In this document: one piece after another, positions 33,201 through 44,300 of the stretch | Position numbering within the stretch: the first letter of the stretch is position 1 | How the letters are laid out: each line of letters begins with the position of its first letter | Source: Punica granatum | Lineage: Eukaryota; Streptophyta; Magnoliopsida; Myrtales; Lythraceae | Direction of reading: 5' to 3' | DNA: 64,000 nucleotides | Assembly: GCF_007655135.1 (NCBI RefSeq) | Contig: NC_045132.1 | Coordinates: 20,950,354-21,014,353, forward strand | Notes under the pieces: model-generated | Database searches by the model: none | Told to the model about the DNA's origin: nothing | The model's input: the letters and a program-made list of their open reading frames with translations, nothing else | Program-made: the position numbers and the translations under genes

Positions 33201-35240
33201 CTGTTCTATCAAAATTATTTTAATTCGATTCTTGAGCAATTTATGAGATGTGCGTTATGATAATAATTTGATATATGATTGCATGCGACCGTATTTCATG
33301 TTTGGTTTTGATTGGATGATAAATTGTAAGTTAAATGCGTTAGATTTAAACAAATCGTTTCGTAAACCCATAGAATCTAAGGCAAGAATACATCAAAACG
33401 GTTTAATTAATTACTTGGACTTAAAACCGACGAATTAATTTTATTGTGATCATTTTTGCCCATATTCGTGTGCTGGGAATGTTTGAATGTGTTTTTTTTA
33501 TTAAAACCTCACATGAATCGGTTTAATCACGTAAAGTTGACTAAAATCGGATTTAATCCCAAGACGGTCAGAAATTAGAGTTTATCGAGCGGCCCACTAA
33601 TGGTCATTCTGACTGCTCGAAATCCGTAAACTGAAGCATTCGGTAAATTTTTAATTAACTTAAAATTTCACACAATCGGGGCAATCGGGACGTTAAACTT
33701 GGCTAAAATAAATCACTTGACTCTTTTAAATGAATTGCACGAACCGGTTAATAATTTGTAATCGCGTTGATAGTTCAAAAACTGTTGGCCATGCCCTTTT
33801 TAAAAAATTCACAATTTCAAAAGTACCGAGATACGTGTCACGCGTAGCATGGATATCCAGAGAGTACTCGTATGTCTTGACCTAAATCTAGGTCTGATTT
33901 GAGGTTGCTCAAGTCGAGGTATACGAGTCCTTTTTGGACCACTTCCGGGATGAGCGACCGATCTCTCGGCTCTTTTGGGGTCCTCACGACCCAAATGGAT
34001 CCAAGGGATTGGTCGACACCGGCTACCGACTTTTGATAGTCCGTGTCACGTAATCTTGATTTTTCACACACACACACATATCTTCTAGTTCAAGGGCATG
34101 ACTACCGATTCTTGATCCACTGACACCCTAGCAGTGTTTCGTGCTCCAATTTCCCTAAGTTTGTGTTTCGAACGGGTTAAAATACGAAAACAGATTAACC
34201 TCAAACTCGACTTAACCAAACATGGCCAAATAGTCAAGTAAAGGGTTAGACTTCGGGTTTTAGGTTAAAACACTCTTAATTTGTAAAAGCCACATTTGTC
34301 ACGATGCAGAACAATTTAAAAACAACCTACACATTCGAGACTTGATTACCGACATCGTGTTTGTCGGGTCCACTAAAATAATGTCGAATGCGACATGCCC
34401 TCCATCACCACTTTTGTCTGCTTTACAGTAGGATTTGCATGCCAAGATACCCCGATTAATAATCGATTAATTCACGTAAATTCAGCAATAACAAAACTCC
34501 ATTGTGTGTTTATTTGTGCTTACTTGTTACTTTCTTACACTTGTTTGTTATGTGGGTCGAGCTCGATCCTTTAGGACACGATTTACTCGGGGTCTAACGC
34601 CCCTAACCGTCAATCATGGGGTCCAATGCCCCCATACACCGAGTGTGCATTTTAATTTAATTTTCGGTCTTTTCCAAAGCCACACGGTGATAATGAGTGG
34701 AATAATGATCGAATTCGAACCAATCGGGATTCAGTCATTGTAATTTATATTTTTATTTGAGAGAATAATGTAAGGGTTTATGTTGTACATTTATTCATGT
34801 GAGAATCCCGGTCGGAGAGTGGATGGTCTGAGTATTTCTTTGAATTTACGGTGTCAAAACGGACGAATCGGGTGCAACCCTAAATCATGCGGTAAATAAA
34901 TAAAATGGCAAGCCTACCAAGTTAGAGTACCGAAAGGGCGTGTGAGATATAGGTCCACAAGTAATAGAACCTCCGAATTCGAAATTTCTAGTTCCGTACA
35001 GACCATTGCCTTAGCACACTAGGTGTATCACATACCCCTAGACCCGAACAACTCACCGGCTCTCGACCTTCGGATCGTAAACCGGTAGTGGCAACTTCTT
35101 CTCATGTGCGTCCGTCGGGCGTCCCTGGGAAGGTGCGTCCCTGGGAAGGTGGACACTCCCAAGCCGCGTTGCATTAGGTGCGTGCATGCGTGCTCCGACG
35201 AGACGAAATTCGGGTGCGCACACTTATTGATCACATTTTA

Positions 35241-36080
35241 TATATACACGCCGGACTTCTTTACTCTAGGTCGAAAATTTACAATTCCCATAACTTTCTC
35301 TACAATATGCGTGTTTATCAATCATAATTCAGCTTGGCTCTAAGGAAACATAACATTTATTACGATCAAACATTTGCCATTAATTTAAGTTTTATGGAGA
35401 ACATTTTCCCAGCTGATGCCTGCTTGCTTTTAGCTTTTTTTTTTTTTTCAAATCATATGAGAGGTCCATGAGCCTGCATGCTTTTAGCTTTAGCCATACA
35501 TAGAAACCCATGAATATATTTGCCATGATGGGTACAATCATTGGACTAACATATGAGATTTAGCTTTGTCTTAATTGCAGTCAATAAATATCTACGCGTA
35601 ATTATGGCAGTGCTAAGTTTGCCTAAGTGAAAGAGATTACTACGGCATAAAATCTAGAATTCGGTGGTCAGGATACGAACTAAATTGACAAATTAATTAT
35701 TTTAAAATTTTTGAAAAGTATGTGTCTGCGCATGCACTTTTTTTTTTCCAAAAATTTTTTCCAGTGGAATTTCCTACTACACTATTGTACTCATGAAAAG
35801 TATGCCATAAAATCCACTGAACGAAAAAAAAAAAAAAGAGTATGCCATAAAGTCTTTATTAAAAGTAATTAAGAAGTGTTCATGTATGACCATTCCGTGG
35901 ATTAGTTAATCTCAAAATTAATACTTGCTAAATTATCGAAGTATTCTTCGGCCTATAAATGGGCCATTCATCATAACCCATCATCAGGCACAACACAACA
36001 TCCTCTCAATCGAAAAACAAATGAAACGTTGAGCCCATAGGTGTATTATACAATTACTTGCAAAGCCTTAAAAGCCAAAC
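35241..36080. other. Upstream duplicated segment of the third peptide copy
   Basis: Carries the same kind of sequence as 24.16-25.0 and 28.93-29.38 kb, including TATAAATGGGCCATTC (35954) and CTCTCAATCGAAAAAC shortly before the start region. No other gene. Confidence 0.55.
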
Positions 36081-36082
36081 AA

Positions 36083-36369
36083 ATGATGAAAAATCGATCG
36101 TGCTACTGTTGCTCATTTTCCTCGTGGCAACTGGTTCGTACTCTTCCACATATCATTGCAGTTTTCATGCTATACATTGTTTTATTTAATTGGATGTATC
36201 TGTTTTGAGCAGGCCGTTTACTATAAAGAATGCAGAGGCTAAAATAGTAGCTAAACCTTACAAATCAGATGTTGATTTTAGCAATCCTCCACCCTCCCCG
36301 GGATTCTTTGTTGGTGTAATACTGGGTTTTTGTGCCTGCACACGATGTCTTTGGCGACCTACTTCCTAA
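36083..36369 (+). pseudogene. Cysteine-rich secreted peptide gene, copy 3, broken
   Basis: The signal-peptide coding stretch (SIVLLLLIFLVATG) is still readable but the ATG near 36083 is now out of frame. After an intron of about 79 bases, exon 2 (from 36213) has a one-base shift at its start, giving TAA in the expected frame. In the shifted frame it reads PFTIKNAEAKIVAKPYKSDVDFSNPPPSPG..., where the first two cysteines have become Tyr and Phe. CACTRC near the end is a remnant. Clearly dead. Confidence 0.8.
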
Positions 36370-37484
36370 TTAGCATATTTTGTAAGTTTTTTGCCAAAAT
36401 AAATTGGCGAAAAATGCACCATGAAATTACACTCAATAGTTACGTACCATCTGTGCGGTGGTTGTGAGAATGAATTATACATCACACGTTCTTTTGTTAT
36501 CTCTACTTTCTTTTGTTATCTCCACTTTAAGAGAAGAGATTGCATTCACGAGTAAGTAGAGCTTAACAGTTCTTCGTTGATTATGTTCGAAAAAACCATT
36601 TCCAGTAGTTGTGTGTCAAATTTTAAAAGGAAGTTGGCACAAGCATTTGATTTCAAAACACTGACTGGCCATAAGAAACCGACCTACTTTCCCAAAGATA
36701 ATCTAGGACACTGATCACGATTTAATTTGAGAACTCCAATCGATTCCCGGTAATGTTATAAACCCTAGTGAATACCAACCGCCGGCATTATGCTTTGAGG
36801 TGATTATTGTTTTATAATCTAAAACTAAGAAACAATACGTTTTGATTTGACATGCAGAAGATGCTAATTCACGTGTTCTTTAATCGTTTATCGAGCCAAA
36901 AAAAAAGTGTTCCTTAATCGTTTGCTAATTTGCAGTAAAATGAAAAACTGACAATTGGAGACCATAATGATAATATGCAATTTGAGCAGCATATGCTCCT
37001 CTCTTTTAAAAATGTTTGGAAATTATTAAATTTAGAACAATACATATTAACTAAAATTGGCCTTTCGTTGGAGACTTGAAAGCTCATATCTCTCAACCTT
37101 GGGCAGCAGCACTGGGCTGAGTCGTTTCGGTAACCTCATGGCATGCAGAACTGTGATCATGGTGCCTGCAGTAGAGCCGCAAAGCACGATGCCTATATAA
37201 AATTGAACCGGCAACTGATCACGAGGTTATCAATATGAGCCCCTAGAAAAAAGTTTTACCTGCATCCCGAAACATTTCTGCTGTGTTACAGTTCAATTGC
37301 TTGTTGGAATATATTTCAATATATCAAAGATAAAAATCAATCTGTCCAGCAAAAATAAAAATAAAAATCAATCTGAGCATATTCCTATTTAAGACTCACA
37401 TGGCATACATCATATCCACGGAAAGTTAAATGACGAAGTTTTTTTTTCTTTTTTCTTTGGTCTGCCCTGCCAAAAATCCGCAAT
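36370..37484. other. Intergenic, with a possible membrane-protein remnant
   Basis: Mostly AT-rich. At about 37090-37190 the DNA is GC-richer and its - strand reads LCGSTAGTMITVLHAM..., hydrophobic, which could be a leftover of a membrane-protein gene. Too short to be sure. Confidence 0.35.
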
Positions 37485-37670
37485 TCTAATGGGCCTCTCC
37501 ATTCTAGTTAGAGTAGGGTGAGCCCATTAAGAAGTAAAATCCTTAAGGTGTAAAGTTATCGCCGTCTGAATTTTCTCCGCTCATGAAACTTCTTTTTTCT
37601 TGTTGGATTCTACTCATCAAACTTGAAATTTACTCGTGTGGAGCCATTTGAAATGACCCATGTTGGTAAA
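37485..37670 (-). mobile_element. SINE, diverged - copy of the 20.8/24.6 kb family
   Basis: Sense strand begins CCAACATGGGTCATTTCAAATG and ends with TTACTTCTTAATGGGCTCAC...AGAGGCCC, matching the 24.6-kb copy (CCAACATGGGTTGG..., TTTTAATGGGCC). The middle holds an unrelated-looking insert around CCAACAAGAAAAAAG. No target duplication recognised. Confidence 0.6.
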
Positions 37671-38001
37671 TAGCGGAACCAATTTGGTATAGATGAAGTG
37701 TGTTTGGAGTCCCAAGATCAAAACTAAATCTAAATACATTAATTAAGTTTCCATGTTTTCAATTGGATATCCTTAGTTTTACCCATAAAAAAAAATCTAT
37801 TGATTCTGTCGTAATAAGTAAAACTCTTTTAAATTGATTGTTTTCCATATTTGGTTGGATTCTGGGATTTAATTTCTCCTTCGTTCATTTTGGGTAAATG
37901 TCGTATATTCTTCATTGTAAATCCTACATATGTATATAACACGTTCTCAAGAGTCATCAATATTATGATCCAAAAATTGCTTCTCTTTTTAGTAAAGAAC
38001 T

Positions 38002-38359
38002 ATGAGAAACCCTTCAGTAAGGCTGGTATTTCTGGTCATCATCGTCTTGCTTTTTTCTTCGGGTATGAAATAATTTGCCTCTCTTTTTTCCACTTCCAGA
38101 TGATCATATACAGCCAAGCTGTGTTGCACCCGGATGTTAGTCGATGAAATAAGGGATTTCCTGTTCGAATTTTTCAGGGTATGATCAAGGAGCTGAAGCA
38201 AGAGGTCCATTCAAATGTCCCAGGATGATCGACTGCAGTGCAGTGTGCAAAGGGTATCCATACAAATGTGTCGATGGGAAGTGTATATGTGGATCGATGG
38301 CTTCAAACTCGGATCCTAAGGATAATAACTACTCTGGGTACAAACCTCTAATCTTGTGA
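38002..38359 (+). CDS. Small secreted cysteine-rich peptide with CS-alpha-beta cysteine spacing
   Basis: Exons 38002-38062 and 38178-38359 join in phase 1 (G|GG) over a 115-base GT-AG intron and give 80 residues. The N-terminal MRNPSVRLVFLVIIVLLFSS is a signal peptide. The mature region has six cysteines: C-x5-C-x3-C-x6-C-x4-C-x-C. The C-x3-C plus C-x-C pair is the signature of the cysteine-stabilised alpha-beta fold of plant defensin-like peptides. A polar, Cys-free tail (NSDPKDNNYSGYKPLIL) follows. The GAEAR motif before the first Cys recalls NAEAR of the 29.4-kb peptide, so both probably share an ancestor. No lesion seen. Likely extracellular; target unknown. Confidence 0.8.
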
Positions 38360-39420
38360 ACAGAAGGCGCTAGGCTGCAGGGGCAGTATGATGTGTACCC
38401 CTTGAATAAGAAAGAAAGGCAATCAATTGTCCGATATATAGACTTTGATTAATTTTCTTCCCAATATTTATCGACTTCTCAAGGTCTTGGTCACAAGTAA
38501 CTGCAAGCTTTGCATCAAATAGGCGCAACAGTTTTTTCAATTGACTGCATGCGTCATCGCTTTTATTGATTGTTCGCAAGAAATCTCGGAGCTATGTGTT
38601 ATGAGGATGAGGTGCTTGTCATTTGACCAGACTTGACGAAGTATCTGCATCCGAAAGAAAGCGGACATACGGAGACTAAAAACAGGAGTGACTTTATTTT
38701 GCTATCAATTATTTAAAACATTTTAAGTTGACCACTAAATTGAATCAATTCACGTTCCCTTAAATAAGATTTCAGGTTCGAACATTTTGAAGACGAAAAT
38801 TCACAATAGGAAGAAAGAAGAAGAAGAAGATGATGATGACAATCCACCTGCTTATAGATTAGTATAGAAAGTTGACAATTCTTCCCCTTTTTCTTTTAAA
38901 ATCTTACCAAAATTAATCTGAAATTCCAGGCAAATCTTTTATTACTCAGCAATGAGTCACTAGACTCTAGAGTCAGAGGCAGGTAAAAATGTCAGCCCTT
39001 TCAATTGCTTGTGATCCAAGAAAAAGGGGATATTCTTAGTTCAATGATCAGAGAATTTGTATGCGTCATTGTCTACATAATGAAGCATGCCCGCTCTAGA
39101 ATTAGACAATATTCAATAGCATAATTGTCGACGAGAATAATCCGAGTTCACGAGTGACTCGACAATTATTTGTTCATCTTATCATCCTGAGCGAACATCA
39201 AGCTTTTGATTCTAAAATCAAATACTTAATTTATCACCCTATGGCAGTGCAGCGTAGGTGTCTGTCGAGCCATTACATAAAGTGAAGTGAATACCCTGTT
39301 TCTCCCATTTAAATCGGATTGAAGTAAGATCAGGTTTAAATCTTCTGTCTAGCATATCACCAGTTATCAGCCATGTCTATAGCCATTAGGAAGAATATAT
39401 CGGGCTGAATCTCAAGGTCG
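38360..39420. other. Intergenic
   Basis: Contains a B-box-like CAGGTTCGAAC near 38774 followed by an (AGA)n/(GAT)n stretch to ~38840, possibly a truncated SINE. Nothing else recognised. Confidence 0.4.
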
Positions 39421-40209
39421 GTGTCACGCAATTGGGCCACCGATACTTACAGCCGATTGTCCAGGAAATCCAAGAAACCGAACCCATCATCCCAGGACCA
39501 CTCTGATTTCAGACCAACTTCTCATCCATTGCCACTGTCCCTCCATCGGCATCAAATCGTTAGCCCTGTCTGGGAATTTACCATAGCAAAGGCCACGGTT
39601 CTCTCCCTCCAGCAGACGGAACAAATCCAGCAGCAGCAGCAGGAGGAGGAGGCTGAACACTCGGTTAGAATCGACATACTGCCGAATGATCGGCCTCTGC
39701 CACCCATCAATGAAGCAGATCAAGCTCGTGGCCCAGGAGGAGATAACCAGGCAGTGGAGCCCGCTCACTCGCGGGAGCATGAAGTCGAAGCTGTCAATCC
39801 AATCTACAGGGTTTCCCAGGAGCAGGAACTTGGCAAAGTCGCCCTTACGGTCACAGTTCCTATGGTCATGGGCCTGTTGGTCAACCACTCCTACGAGAAG
39901 CTGAGCCACTTCGAGGCAAGTCTCGTCGGCCTTGCACTCTCCGTTGGCGTTACAGCATCCTGGAATGGCCTGCTCCTGCAGCGGATCTACCCTAGGCTCG
40001 CCAGCATAGTAGAGATTGCTGGGGTCTCATCAGTATTGATCTCTCTCTATGGGATCATCGGCTCATTTCTGTCCCCGAGCCTCGTGTGGGTGCCCTGGCT
40101 CTGCTGCTGGCTCTGCTGCTGGCTCTGCTGCCTTCCTTACGTGCTGAGCCTACTTCCAGGCCGCTTCTTACGCATTGCTTGCCCTCAAGCCCAAGTTCGA
40201 GTATCCTAG
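39421..40209 (+). CDS. Membrane protein reading frame, start unresolved
   Basis: An open frame of up to 263 codons with high GC relative to its flanks. No ATG opens it: the first codon after an in-frame TGA (39406-39408) region is not Met, and the first Met lies deep in the protein (PMVMGLLVN), so either a 5' exon is missing or the gene has lost its start. The N-terminal half is polar with a Gln/Glu stretch (QQQQQEEEAEH). The C-terminal half has helices around VALTVTVPMVMGLLV, ASLVGLALSVGVTASW, ASIVEIAGVSSVLISLYGII and a Trp/Cys-rich segment. That segment is a 12-base unit repeated three times (WLCC x3, ~40095-40131). Layout (disordered N-part plus four helices) matches the 16.4-kb protein. 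Possibly functional, possibly a decaying copy. Confidence 0.5.
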   Translation: MSRNWATDTYSRLSRKSKKPNPSSQDHSDFRPTSHPLPLSLHRHQIVSPVWEFTIAKATVLSLQQTEQIQQQQQEEEAEHSVRIDILPNDRPLPPINEADQARGPGGDNQAVEPAHSREHEVEAVNPIYRVSQEQELGKVALTVTVPMVMGLLVNHSYEKLSHFEASLVGLALSVGVTASWNGLLLQRIYPRLASIVEIAGVSSVLISLYGIIGSFLSPSLVWVPWLCCWLCCWLCCLPYVLSLLPGRFLRIACPQAQVRVS

Positions 40210-40383
40210 GCCTGTGATGTTGTCACTGTAAATTTGCAAACTAATTATTTCATCACTTGTTAGCGCCAGATTACTTTTGATTAGCTTATGGCGCATGTAA
40301 CAGTGTACACGTGTATTTAAACATGGAGTTCAACAGAAGCTGGTGACGGTATAAACATATCGTGTCGTTTGAGAGTACAACTT

Positions 40384-40960
40384 TGTCGAAAGACTAGGAT
40401 TTATCACCACAAACATGTCGAAACTTCCATAAACCTCCTATATCGCTTCTTGGTATAAATCCGTTCCGATATATGGATGGTTTGATAAAATACTGTGTCA
40501 AAGTCGGACTTTGTTAACTCTATAATTTGTTCACTGTCGACGACAGTCACAACGCTCTTCAGCGTCACCATAGACAATGTCGACAATTTTTCAGCTGTTG
40601 TCCTTGTAGGAGACTCTAGCATAGGCTCAGTGACAATATTTTCGGCACTGTGCCTATGCCAATACGTGCACGGTCAACGGTCAAGATGCTATTCAGCGTC
40701 ACCATAGACAATGTTGACAATTTTCCGAGCTGTTGTCGTTGTAGGAGACTGTAGATAGGCATGGCGACAATATTTCCCACACCGACGCAGATAAGTATGG
40801 CTCAATGCTATAAAAACTGTTGACCTACGTCGGGTCTGGGCCGACATTAGCAAGCGTCGGCCTATGATAAGACTGGGCAGACATACCTAAGGACTGTACA
40901 TATTGTTCTTGTTACTCGTAGACCAAGAGGCCAGATAATGCTCAACAAACAGGAGGAGCT
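40384..40960. repeat. Direct repeats of unknown element
   Basis: TTCAGCGTCACCATAGACAA ... GTAGGAGACT ... GACAATATTTTC at 40557-40643 recurs at 40691-40777. Several GTCGAC/CGACA motifs surround it (TCGACGACAGTC, GTCGGCCTATG). Could be the subterminal part of a DNA transposon; no ends identified. Confidence 0.5.
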
Positions 40961-41326
40961 TACCTCTGATCAATATTTATATGACTAAAGAGTAAATAGG
41001 CAAGTACAACATTTTTCCATTTTCTTTTACATTCAACATTCACTAACCTTCTATACTTGGCAAATACATAGGAACTTCCTTGCACAGCTGATTATAGTTT
41101 TGCATTAAAGATTTCCTTACAGATTCGGTACGAGCAGCAGTTTGATTATAAGCAACACCACCAAAGAGAAATATGGAACAAACTCGCCGCTGACAAATAT
41201 TTTATTTATCAATCAATCAATGAACAATGATACAAACAAATATACAATAAATATGCACGGGGTGCCTTTAGGTATTTCTCGTGGAAGGACAAACTAATAA
41301 CCCTCAAAAAAGGAAAAAAGGAATCA

Positions 41327-44300
41327 TCAATATAGACTCATGAAGCTGGACAGAATACTTTCCTTATACATATATGCGGCCAAAACTGAGGTTAAGGCCA
41401 TGAAGAATGCCATGGAAATGTACAACAGGATAGTGCGTCTTGCCTTGACGTTGCTGGCTTGACTGGTTGCTGGTGAGGTGAAAGGCTCTTGTTCAAGGCC
41501 AGGAGGAGGTGGATCATTCAAGGGACGGTCGTCCACCTGATCGAGATTAATAGATCAGATTGAGCTCATAGAAACCCAAATGATTATGAGTAACAGTTCA
41601 AAACCTTTTGCCTTGATAAAAACATGAGAAACAATATACAATTACAGACAATAGTCTAATAGATGAGTGAACAACAATGTCGCTCAGATATCAACTCCAT
41701 ACTACATCTCCCTAAGCAAGTGGCATCGTGTTAAAAAAGCAAACGTATATAATCCATTAAGAATGTTAATGAGCACTATTGATCCTAGAAAATCCCATAA
41801 TAATGTCCGGACAGAAGTTAGGAGCAAACAATTTGCAGTTAAAGAGCATAGAGGGAATACCTGCCTGGACAGCTCTTGTAGATGGTGGGGACATGGTCTC
41901 TTCCGATATAGTGCCATCGCTTGGATCCCTATAACTAAATGAACGCTCTTTCCCTTCAAGGTCACCATTACTGGACATCACCACCATAGAATAGCCTTTC
42001 GCTTCCCGTAATTTCTCCACCAAATACATTTTCTCCTTTGCCAAGGAACAGAGCTGCATGTAAACGGTGCAGTCATAGTCTTTTAGTCTTCATTTATGCA
42101 ATGTCAGTTCGCGTACAGTTTCAAATATCAGTTTCCATCTCTCCAAGGAAATGAATATCGAAATTAGTTGGAAAAGAAAAGAAAAGATTTCTAAAAGAAG
42201 ACTGACTCTAGGAATGAATGAGACTTCCAACGTTTAAACTCCGTTTGGTTTCGCAGTTAAAATCACAAAAATTTTAACTTTAACTTTAACTCAACACGCT
42301 ACACAACAAAAATACACATTTCTCAAGTCAAAAATTTTAACTTTAACTTTAACTCGACACACTACACAATCATTTGTCCTTTGAGAAGCATACTGAAAAG
42401 CTTTCATGCTTGAGCTTGAGAACGGGTGGTTTACAATGCAGGACCCACTACAAATGATAAATTTAGGACTACTCTACGCACTGGATGCATTGGTCCCTCT
42501 CTTGCCATGGTGGGGGGACCCAGGAAGAACTAATGGATCAGGTTCACACAATAATTTTTTTATATACTATGTTGAAAAGTTGAGTACCTGCTTCTGAATG
42601 CGCTCCCGCTCAAAGGCGAGTTGCATCACCATATCCATGACAACCTTGACCCTCAAATTAATTTCCTTTGCACGGTCACTTTTAGAATCATTAGCCTCCT
42701 CCAAACAAGTCTCTAGCTTCTCGATCTTAGCCCTCAGGAGGCTTACCTCCTCATCAAGTTCAGAGTTAGCCTCCGAGAGCATAACACACTGCTCCTCCAC
42801 TGTATCGTTCTTGGTCTCTGCCTTTAAGACCTTTGATTTTAGATCCTCGATTAACTTCTCCATGTCCCATATCGCGGTGTACAGCATGTTCTGCTGCTCC
42901 TGGCCAACTTCAGAAGATGCTTTCATATTCTGCAATTGTATCTCGAGGTCCCGTACTTGCTTCTCCAGCATGCTCACCTTCTCCGTCTTGCTTGCCACGC
43001 TGCCCTTGAGAAAGTTCACTTCCTCAGCTAACTCAACATTTGTGTCAGTCAATTGGGTAACCTTGACTTCTGCTGCATCCGCCCTACTTTCTGCTGCCTC
43101 AGTGCTTTCCTTAAGCGACTCCATGAAACTCTCCATCTCGTGTAGTTGCTGCTCATACTCTTCACACGATCCATTAGCATTCTCAAGCTCATGATGCAAC
43201 TCTGCAAGAAGTTCCTCCAGCTTCCGTAGCCTCTCCCTCAGAGAGAGAACCTCAGAGCTTTTGGCTTGATAATCCATGCTGATACTCTCAAGCTTCTGTA
43301 TAGCAATATCTTTGTGACTTAGCTGTTCAAGACAGACTTCGAGCTGGGATCTCAAATTAGCTTCATGTTGGAGTAAGCTGTTGAGGTTGAATTGAACTAT
43401 CTGATGCTGACCCAATAAATCCTTTGAGATGCCCATAAGGACTTCAGAAGCATTTTCTGCCTCGAGAAATCTCCCCCAGACTACTTCAGCCGCTTCTTCC
43501 ATGTGAAAAGTAACCTGTTCAGTGTAGTGAAGCTTTCGCTTCAGATCCTCCTCGCTTCGTCTCGACCCCGATAGTTTCTTCTCAAGAGCAACCTCTCTCG
43601 CCAGAGATTTCTCGAGCATTCTCAAAACATATCTAGGTAATCGACCTCTCCTCATTTTGTGTTTCAAATCGATGTTTGACAATTGATTATCTTCTGATAA
43701 ATCCTTATCCTTCTCCTTTTCTCCTGCAGATGTACATCCCATATAAAGAATCAGTAAATACGGCCCTTTTCTGCTTTGCCAATGCTCATTTGGCTGCATG
43801 AAATACTCTTTTTGCAAAATTTACATGAGTCAACTAAATCAACTTACTCCCAACAATCAAAACACATCTTTACTTGTTTTAAGAATCAACACCAATATTT
43901 GCATTCTTAAATGGCAGTTACTGTGCCCTATGTGCACAACATGGAAAAGCCCCAGGAAGTGTTATATGAATAAGATATACTCACGGTTCTCATATCGAAC
44001 AGCTTCCAAGTCCCCCAGCAACTTGGTTAAATGCAGATTAACCTCAGAGATTTGGTCCTGAGAATGCTTCAGAGACTCTTCACAGTTATGTAACTTCTCT
44101 TCCAAAAGAACATACACTTCTGTGACGTCTCTGCATGAAGATATTTTACTATGGGCATCAACAATTTCCGCTGGTAAATTATCCAAGAAATGGGCCACCT
44201 CTCTTACCTCAGCATCTAGATAAAAAGACAAATACTCAAGTTCCAAGGTTTTCCCAACAAACTCTGTAGAGAAGTATTTGCTATCGCCCTCCAAGGTCGG

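Larger units (their letters stand above)
31087..35240 (+). mobile_element. Large non-coding LTR-like block (possible solo LTR or LARD)
   Basis: A 4-kb stretch unlike its surroundings: starts TGTTGTCAGTACCCC, has a long pyrimidine-rich leader-like part with repeated CCCTA/CCCAGCT and CTCTCT tracts (31500-32320), a 154-bp tandem repeat (32700-33200), then moderately GC DNA to a probable end near GGTGCGCACA (~35222). Long LTRs of Tat/Ogre-type Gypsy elements have this general layout. No gag/pol is seen in either strand and I could not establish a target duplication, so borders and class are tentative. Confidence 0.4.

Noticed and set aside
42598..43194. Serine-rich 198-residue frame on the + strand
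   Set aside because: It lies fully antisense to the coiled-coil exon of the WIT gene. The Ser-rich composition is what the complement of Glu/Leu/Lys-rich coiled coil gives.
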